Source: Apostichopus japonicus
Taxonomy: Eukaryota; Echinodermata; Holothuroidea; Aspidochirotida; Stichopodidae
NCBI RefSeq assembly: GCF_037975245.1
Contig: NC_092577.1
Location: forward strand, 13,195,513-13,259,512
Length of the DNA: 64,000 nt
Reading direction: 5' to 3'
The notes beneath the pieces are model-generated. The model was not told where the DNA came from. It did no database searches and saw only the letters and a list, made by a program, of their open reading frames with translations. Shown piece by piece: positions 46,001 through 55,000 of this stretch. The number at the start of each line of letters is the position of its first letter. Position 1 is the first letter of the stretch. Position numbers and translations under genes: made by a program.

Positions 46001-49000
46001 ACAAAAATGTTGGCTATAGTATTGGTTACTTTATGGGTACATGTAGGACCACAATTACTTGGACTATTTGAGCCCAATCTTGCTATGATAATATTATGTG
46101 TATTGTCATATACCCCTACGCAAGGAACCACAGTGCCCTTGGGCTCTTGTTCTTGTTGTGTAGTGGGAGGACATGTTGGTGCAATTGTGAAAATTTGTAA
46201 GTCGCTAAGATTAATCCATGCTGTTATAATTTCATAAAAATTGCTGGTGAAATTTTAGGAAGCTTTTGACAAACTACTGTTCTTGTTTTCTTTTCATGTC
46301 TTTTTCCAGTCGTCAGAAGACTTCAGGATTTTGAATCTCCATACATCTCCCTAAACAGTGCCGAAGGAAGGAATAAACTTGTCTTCCGAAGATGGTATGT
46401 CTTTTCCTTTTACATAATACCTTTATATTTTTATTTATTTCTATATGTATTCCTTATGAAGTAGTCTCTTAGTATATACAGTGTATACACAATACTGCTG
46501 GCCTATAGTATATATGCAGATAGTAATGGTTAATATTAAGATTACAACACAGACTACGTTGATGGTAATAATTAAGTGTGTTTTTACCCAAAGAGACTCA
46601 CTCACCTTAAAGGGATGGTGACCTCAGACACAAAGTTAATTTTGATACTTTTGTTGACTGTTGAAAACCAACTTCCATCTATCCATGTTGTAATTCTTTG
46701 ACCACTTAACATATAAGATTCAGGGCAAAGTCTGGTATTCGTGCTAAATGATAAGACTAATTTCCTGTCGATGACATTTTCTGGAACAAGCAAAAGTACT
46801 GTACCTTTTATCATAGGCGTAGGAGCCCAATTTGACTTGGGAAGGCTACAACGACCATCCCCGAAAATATAACCACAATTTTTCGCACGTTCAACATGTT
46901 AATGTACATATGATATAGACATGCACCGGTTATCACACCGCATGCCAATTATATACAATCATTTGCCTTGATATTACCATTTTTGGGGAAGTCGTAACAA
47001 TAACAATGATAATAATAAGTTTAACCATTGAAAACCAAATTGCAATTTATTTTTCTTTCAGTAGGTGCCTGAAAAATTCTCAGCATGAATTTTCACACAA
47101 ATATTTGATTGGAGGGCCTGCAGCCCCCCAGCCCCCGCCTCCTACGCCTACTGTATGCCTTTTATCAAACTGCTGATATAGGACGCTGTCTCATCCACCT
47201 ATTCATAACATAAATTGTATTATACTGTACTAAAAAACCTGTTTTAAAGTAAATTTCTGGTGACAGTTGTTGGTTGCCATGCAAAATTACTGAACATTTT
47301 CTGTATCTTTACAGTCCAAACTTACATCCTCATAACTGCAAAGATGTATTACTTTTTTTTTAATTTTGTGTTATTTTTGTAAATTATGCATCTGGCAACA
47401 GTAGAATCAATGGTCACCATGTCACTTCAGCTGAAAATGTCTTTGTTTTTCTTTCCTTTGTTTTTTCCACCGAGGAAAATACAAAAAGAGAAATTCTTGC
47501 TGCAGAGAAAATAAAATGCATGAGGTTTCAAGGATAAATCTAACAATGAGGATTATGATAGCCTCAGTAAAGTTTTTGAAGAGCAGTTGACATCATGTAG
47601 GGCAGGTCCAAGCTATTTGCACTGTGACGTACGGGACATTTCAGAAACTTAAATGTGTCTAAAAGTTATACAAAATCTATTTTCCAGAAGTTTTTTCAGG
47701 TTTTTTATATTTTTTACTGCAGCTACTGTATTACAAACTCATGAAGATTTTCTACACTTGCTTTAATTAGGTCCCATCTTAATTAATGTACAGTGTGACG
47801 TACAGGACCAGAGAATTTTGTGTTTTTTTTTACTAAAGCGCAAAGCTGAAACCCCTCTGAAATTAGGGTAGTCCCCTTCCTGGAGTAATGAAAGGTTTAT
47901 CCTTCAAAAAAAGTTATAATCAATCGCCTATTAAGGACAAGAAAGGGGTTTCAACTAACAGTGAAGAATATGTTTGTCTCTATTATTTGCGACCCCTTTT
48001 ATGAGGTAGGAAGTGGTACTAAGGGTTTTCTAAGTTTAGAAATGAAACAGAAATAACCTGCTTCCTTTTTTTATTTTCTTCTCTCCAGCTATTGGGATCC
48101 TATATTTGATGATGAAGTAATGAGCAATAGAGTGGCTTTACAGTTATTATTCATACAGGTAAAAATAGTCTCACTCCCTGCAAGAACAGTAGAGTGGCCT
48201 TACAGTTATTATACATACAGGTAAAATAGTCCCACTCCCCGCAGGAATAATAGAGTGGCCTTAAGGATATAAAACATACAGGTAAAAATAGTTCCACTCG
48301 CCGCAGGAAAAATAGAGTGGCCTTACAGCTATTATACATAGATGTAGAAATAGTCCCACTCCTTGCAGGAACAGTAGAGTGGCCTTACAGCTATTATACA
48401 TACAGGTAAAAATAATCCCACTCCCTGTAGTAACAGTAAAGTGGCCTTACAGCTATTATACAAACAGGTAAAAATAGTCCCACTCCCTGCAGTAACAGTA
48501 GAGTGGCCTTACAGCTATTATACATACAGGTAAAAATAGTCCCACTCCCTGTAGTAACAGTAGAGTGGCCTTACAGCTATTATACAAACAGGTAAAAATA
48601 TTCCCACTCCCTGTAGTAACAGCAGAGTGGCCTTACAGCTATTATACAAACAGGTAAAAATAGTCCCACTCCCTGTAGTAACAGTAGAGTGGCCTTACAG
48701 CTATTATACAAACAGGTAAAAATAGTCCCATTCCCTGTAGTAACAGTAGAGTGGCCTTACAGCTATTATACAAACAGGTAAAAATAGTCCCACTCCCTGT
48801 AGTAACAGCAGAGTGGCCTTACAGCTATTATACAAACAGGTAAAAATAGTCCCACTCCCTGTAGTAACAGTAGAGTGGCCTTACAGCTATTATACAAACA
48901 GGTAAAAATAGTCCCACTCCCTGCAGGAACAGTAGAGTGGCCTTACAGCTATTATACATACAGGTAAAAATAGTCCCACTCCCTGCAGGAACGGTAGAGT

Positions 49001-52000
49001 GGCCTTACAGCTATTATACAAACAGGTAAAAATAGTCCCACTCCCTGCAGGAACGGTAGAGTGGCCTTACAGCTATTATACAAACAGGTAAAAATAGTCC
49101 CACTCCCTGCAGGAACGGTAGAGTGGCCTTACAGCTATTATACATACAGGTAAAAATAGTCCCACTCCCTGCAGGAACGGTAGAGTGGCCTTACAGCTAT
49201 TATACATACAGGTAAAAATAGTCCCACTCCCTGCAGGAACAGTAGAGTGGCCTTACAGCTATTATACATACAGGTAAAAATAGTCCCACTCCCTGCAGGA
49301 ACAATAGAGTGGCCTTACAGTTATTATATGTACGTGTGAAAATAGTCCCACTCCCTGCAGGAACGATAGAGTGGCCTTACAGCTATTATACATACAGGTA
49401 AAAATAGTCCCACTCCCTGCAGGAACGATAGAGTGGCCTTACAGCTATTATACATACAGGTAAAAATAGTCCCACTCCCTGCAGGAACAGTAGAGTGGCC
49501 TTACAGCTATTATACATACAGGTAAAAATAGTCCCACTCCCTGCAGGAACAGTAGAGTGGCCTTACAGCTATTATACATACAGGTAAAAATAGTCCCACT
49601 ACCTGCAGGAACATTAGAGTGGCCTTACAGCTATTATACGAATATTATAAGTTTCAGAAATATACCTCTGTTCTGGAAAAGGTGTCAGCTTGCCATGTTG
49701 TAACAGCTTTCTAAAAGTTCCCTCATATGTTGTCTTTTCTTCTTCTTCTAATTTTTACTGTTTTTCTTTTGTTAACTTCCAGACGGTGCAAGAAGTGCAA
49801 CAAGGTTGGTTGACTGGTACCAAGGAACAGTTCAAGAGGTTAGATGCTCTGAGGATCAAAAATTCCAGGCGAGAAGTAAGTTTTATGTACTCAATGGTAG
49901 CATAAAACCAAGCATTGCTTTATAAGACTGGTTTTAGTTGCGTGAAACTTGCCGACAAAATTGTGTTATCGTTTGCACATTTACTATCCTTTTATAGTTA
50001 CCGTTTTTTGTTCGTGTAATCGACTCGATACGTTTGTAATGTGGTTACCCACTCACAAAAGGCTTCCTGAAACTGTAGTATTCTTAATTTAGTTGTAACT
50101 TGATATTTATTAATAATTAAAGCCACGTGATATTCAAACATAATTGGATACACCTCAGGGGTTACAAACCTTTATTGATCACATACGTAACTAATTTATT
50201 TTCCATTTATCCCATTAGAGAAAAGTTTGTGTCCCACAAAACATTTCTGAATATTTTATCATTGCATTGTAACGTTTGAAATTGATGCCTATATTCACCT
50301 GTTCCTGGTGCCATTCAGGTGGACCCAGTTTGCTCATTGCATTGTGAAAAAAATTTCCCTTTTTTATTGTTTTTTGTCTCTTTTTACAAACTATTTCCTC
50401 TTGTCAGTATTTACAATTTGCAAAGACAATGAAGTATTACGGCCACATCATATTCAAGCCTTGCATAGTGGATTACCCGGAGCCGGACACCAAAGTCACA
50501 ATATCAGCAGAAAACAAAGAACTTTACTTCAGGGTCAAGGAAGAGGGCAAGGACAAGGAGGGCGTCTTTCGAATCACAAGAATACGATGCTGGAGGATTT
50601 CACTGTTGGTAAAGGGCTGTTCATTCTATTATATAACCTGTGGAGAATCTCACTGTGTAGGCCTGGTGGGGGGGGGGGCGGAGCCTAAGGCCTTAAGGGT
50701 ACACACTTTTACACACTATACCTAGATTGAGCTATATGCAGGGTAGGCCTGGTGTTATGGCCAAGCCTAAGGCCTTAAGGGTACACATCTATACACACTC
50801 ACTATGCCTAGATTGAGCTATGTGCAGGGTAGGCCTGGTGGCATGGCCGAGCCTAAGGCCTCAAGGGTACACATCTATACACACTCACTATACCTAGATT
50901 GAGCTATGTGCAGGGTAGGCCTGTTGGCATGGCCAAGCCTAAGGCCTCAAGGGTACACATCTATACACACTCACTGTACCTAGATTGAGCTATGTGCAGG
51001 GTAGGCCTGGTTGGCTGTTTTATCAATCACTAGGGGAGTCTTATGTTTGGGTAATTTTAGGGCCTTAAAAATTGATAGGTCATGACTAGCCTAGGGAAAT
51101 CACAATATGGGTCTCCACGGAAACAGTTTGTGAAAGCAGGGCCATAGATCGTCTGCACCTCTAGTTACTTTCATTATTTTTTATTACCCCCTCACAGGGA
51201 GAAACCAACCCAACAGGTGACCATAAGAGTGACAGCCAATTACAACTGTCCTTTGAATATTTAGTATCCAAGAGTAAGCTGCAGTGGATTAACGTTGTGA
51301 CTGAGGAAGCGATACTGATGAGCCTGACCTTGCAGAGTATGGTAGAAGAGCTCCTATTGGTCAAACGAGGTGGGAAGGTCAAGCGGGTAAGGCTCTCTTT
51401 AAACCTCAACTTGTTGTGCAGTGTTTGTGCTGGATGAGTATAATTGGAGGAGTAATGGCAGATAACAGGGTGGCCAGGTGTGTTGGGAAGAGAAAAGATA
51501 GTATACACGTGGCCAGGTATGATGGGAAGAGAAAAGATGGTATACAGGTGGCCAGATATCATGGGAAGAGAATAGATAGTGTACATGTGCCCAGAATATC
51601 ATGGGAAGAGAATAGATAGTGTACATGTGGCCAGATATCATGAGAAGAGAATATGTAGTGTGCAGGTGGCCAGGTATCATGGGAAGAGGAAAGATAGTAT
51701 ACAGGTGGCCAAGTGTGGAGAGAGGATAATATAAAACAGGTGTCATTGGGAGAGTAAGGATATCATTCAGGTGTCCATGTATCATGGTAAGAATAGGATA
51801 ATAAACAGGTGGCCAGATATCATGGGTAGAGTAGGATAATATACAGGTGGCCAGGTGTCATGCGAAGAGTAAGGATAATATACAGGTTGGCAGGTTTCAT
51901 GGGAAGAGTGTCGATAGTATACAGGTGGCCATGTATCTTAGGAAGAGTAAGAAAAAATATGCAGGTATCATGGTAAGAGTAAGGAAAAATAAACAGGTGT

Positions 52001-55000
52001 CATGGGAAGAGTAAGGATATTATACCCGTGGCCAGGTTTCATGGGAAGTTAAACAATAGTATACAGGTGGCTAAGAATCGATTTATTCACTAAAAATTTA
52101 CTTTGTTTTTTCTCTCTTTCAAGTTTCATTGCTTTTAACATGGTTTTAATACTAATGTGAAACATAAAGCCAATGGAAATGTTGAGAATTGATAACTTCA
52201 TGTTCATTTTCATTTGATGAAGCTCTTTAAGAGAGTGTCTGTAACCTGTGCGAGGAAGAGGGAGCCCTTCAAGAAATATTACCAGATAGTAACGAACGTA
52301 CTCAAACAGTCTCCTTCGATCTCCCAATATTTTTTGGCCATATTTGCAACATTTCTGACATTATTAGATGGAATATGTTCTTGGCTGAAGCAGTCATCAT
52401 TAATAGGGGAAAGGGAGGAGAGGGGGGATGTTGTGCCACCTCTCACCACATCCACCCAGTATTGTTAAAACTTCAATAGGGCTCCTATTCATAAATTATA
52501 CGGGCCCCTTTTTGTTAATGAAAGTGCTATTTTCCATATTTGTACCCTATATTTCTTTAAAAAAGTGCCATTTTGTCCAAAAATTCTTTCTTGAAAATTT
52601 GAAAGAAACATGGTGTTAAAACTGTACCATTTTGTTGAAGAACATTCAAATTAGTACTGTAATTTGTGCTGCAGAATGTATGGAGGATTGATTCTGTTGG
52701 CAAGGTCTCACAGGTGTTTTTTGTGGTCTGTCCCCTTAAATCAGAGTGATGTGTCCCGCTGACCCTAAACGTTTTTCCCCCACCCCGCCCTGCCCCTCTC
52801 TCTCCCTTACCAAAGTCATCATCCTGGTGTTATTTCAATAAGACTGTTTCATATGGAGCTGGTTTAGTATAAACCAATGCAAAAATAATATTGCCAGTAA
52901 ATAAATCTTCCATGAATGTATCTGGATCATTAATAATTTGTAAACAGTGCCCTCACTTAGACTAATTGAGAGCCTTTGAGCAGCTGAACTGCGCAATGTT
53001 TAGAAACAACAAATTAATATAAAGAAGAATTCAATTAGATTCCATCATTCCACGATAGTAACATTTCTGAGCCTGCTATGTGTTTAACACCAGTATGTTG
53101 TTTTTTTTCTTTCTTATGGACCTACTACTCTGTAACCTTGGGGGGTGGGGGAGGGATTTCCTACATGCTTGTTTAAATTAATAAGTGTGAAATGGTATGT
53201 TTATGTAAAGTAGCTAATAGCTTAGGAAAATGTCCTTAATTTTCAAGTCATTTTTCTGATGTTGAGAGACTTTGCTTGTGAAACTGTTCTACATCAAGAT
53301 GACTAAAAAATTAAAATAAGTTTGGAGCCAATCAAGAGACACAGTTGTATAACAATTGCTGCTATAATAATAATAATAATTAATAATAATAATTAACAGT
53401 TCTTATATAGCGCAACTTACAATAAAGTCTCGTCGCGCTGTACTTAACCCTGGTCATTGGTAACTTGTCACACCTACACACCAAAGTGTGCACAATTCAA
53501 ACAATCTCTCCTGGGGCACCACAGTGCACCACAGCCACGTGTCCCCTGGGGGACTTCCCATAGGGTGCAGCCACACACCGGCGCACGCAGCTATATTTAC
53601 AAACTATTGTACTGTAACATTAACAAAAAAGAATTAAAATTATAAATTGTTTTCATAATATATATCATTGTACCATGTAATATTATATGCAACAGTATTA
53701 TTACGGATGTTATATATTATTATGATACAATATTATTGTAATATATTATGATGAATCGAGTTATACTAAGTTTTTTCCTTTAAGTTATCATTAAAAAAGG
53801 GCACTTCTAAATTCATGAAGATGTGCATTTTTGAGACTTTTAATCAAACCTGGATGAGAATTGTCCCCCTCCCCCCCCCCCCCCTATGTCTCTACCTGCC
53901 ATGTTTTAACCGTTAAAGGATTTGAAATCAGGAAAGTAGACTTTATACTTATGAGCTCTGTTTTATACTCAAAATTGCTTCATAAAATTTGACGTAAAAA
54001 TTTCAGTGGCATTTTGAAATCAAACTAATTTCCCCTTCCCCTAATACCCCCTTCCCTTAATCCTCTCTTTGTCCCTCCACTGTTTATCTCCTACCTCTCC
54101 TCTTCCCCTGTTGGTTTCTTTCTTTCTTCTCTCCATCCCATGTCTACTAATCCCCTTACATCTATCTCTTTGTGTTCACCATGCTCATTAACCTGTCTGT
54201 ATTCTGTGCGTGTTTTTGTCCCTTCTGTTACTGTTACTTGTCATTTAGCCTTTGAAAAAGATCCTGCTAGGATCGTAACGTCATACCAACTTACTTTTAC
54301 ACATTCTCCTACACAGGCTCTCTAGTGGATAAGCAGTTTGCTAACAGTTTTATTTTATTTCAAACTAATTTCTAACAGTTAAAGATGACTATATAACTAT
54401 ATTTGTTTACGTTTCAGCCATCAGATCGAATCAAAGGGCCCACCAGGCAGTTTAAGGGACGGGATGGAGGTGTGGTCACATCTGTGTCATCAACCACACC
54501 TGGCATTCCAGAAGATTCTTCCAAAGCATCGGTGATTAAAAAAAAATTAGAATTTTATTTTCTCTTTCTGTACGACCAGTAAATTTGTTTAAATAACGAT
54601 TGGAACTGTATAAAGCGGAAAATATGTGATGAAATATTATGAAAGGTTAAAAGTGTATGAAAGGTTTCAAACGAATGAAATGATTAAAATGTATGGAAGA
54701 TATAAGGTATATGGAAGGTATATGAAAGGTTCAAAATGTACCATGAAAGGTTTAAAATGTATATACTGTGAAAGTTCAAAATGTACTGTTTAGGTTCAAA
54801 ATGTACAGGTTTAGGTTTAGGTTTAGGTTCAAAATGTACAAAATGAAAGGTTCAAAATGTACTATGAAAGGTTTAAAATGTATTGTGAACCTTAAGGGTT
54901 AAAATGTATTGTGAAGGTTCGAAACATACTATGATAGGTTACATTTAGTTTCAAACATTTTAAGATAGTGTATGCAATTCACAACAGGTTTTATAGCTGT

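Noticed and set aside
48131-49644. Regular direct repeats resembling a CRISPR array
   Set aside because: There are no distinct spacers, the whole 62-bp unit is conserved, and the unit derives from a SNX17 exon in a eukaryotic intron.
51161-51785. Long reverse open frames (128-141 aa)
   Set aside because: Periodic translation of the 39-bp minisatellite, overlapping SNX17 exon 9 antisense.
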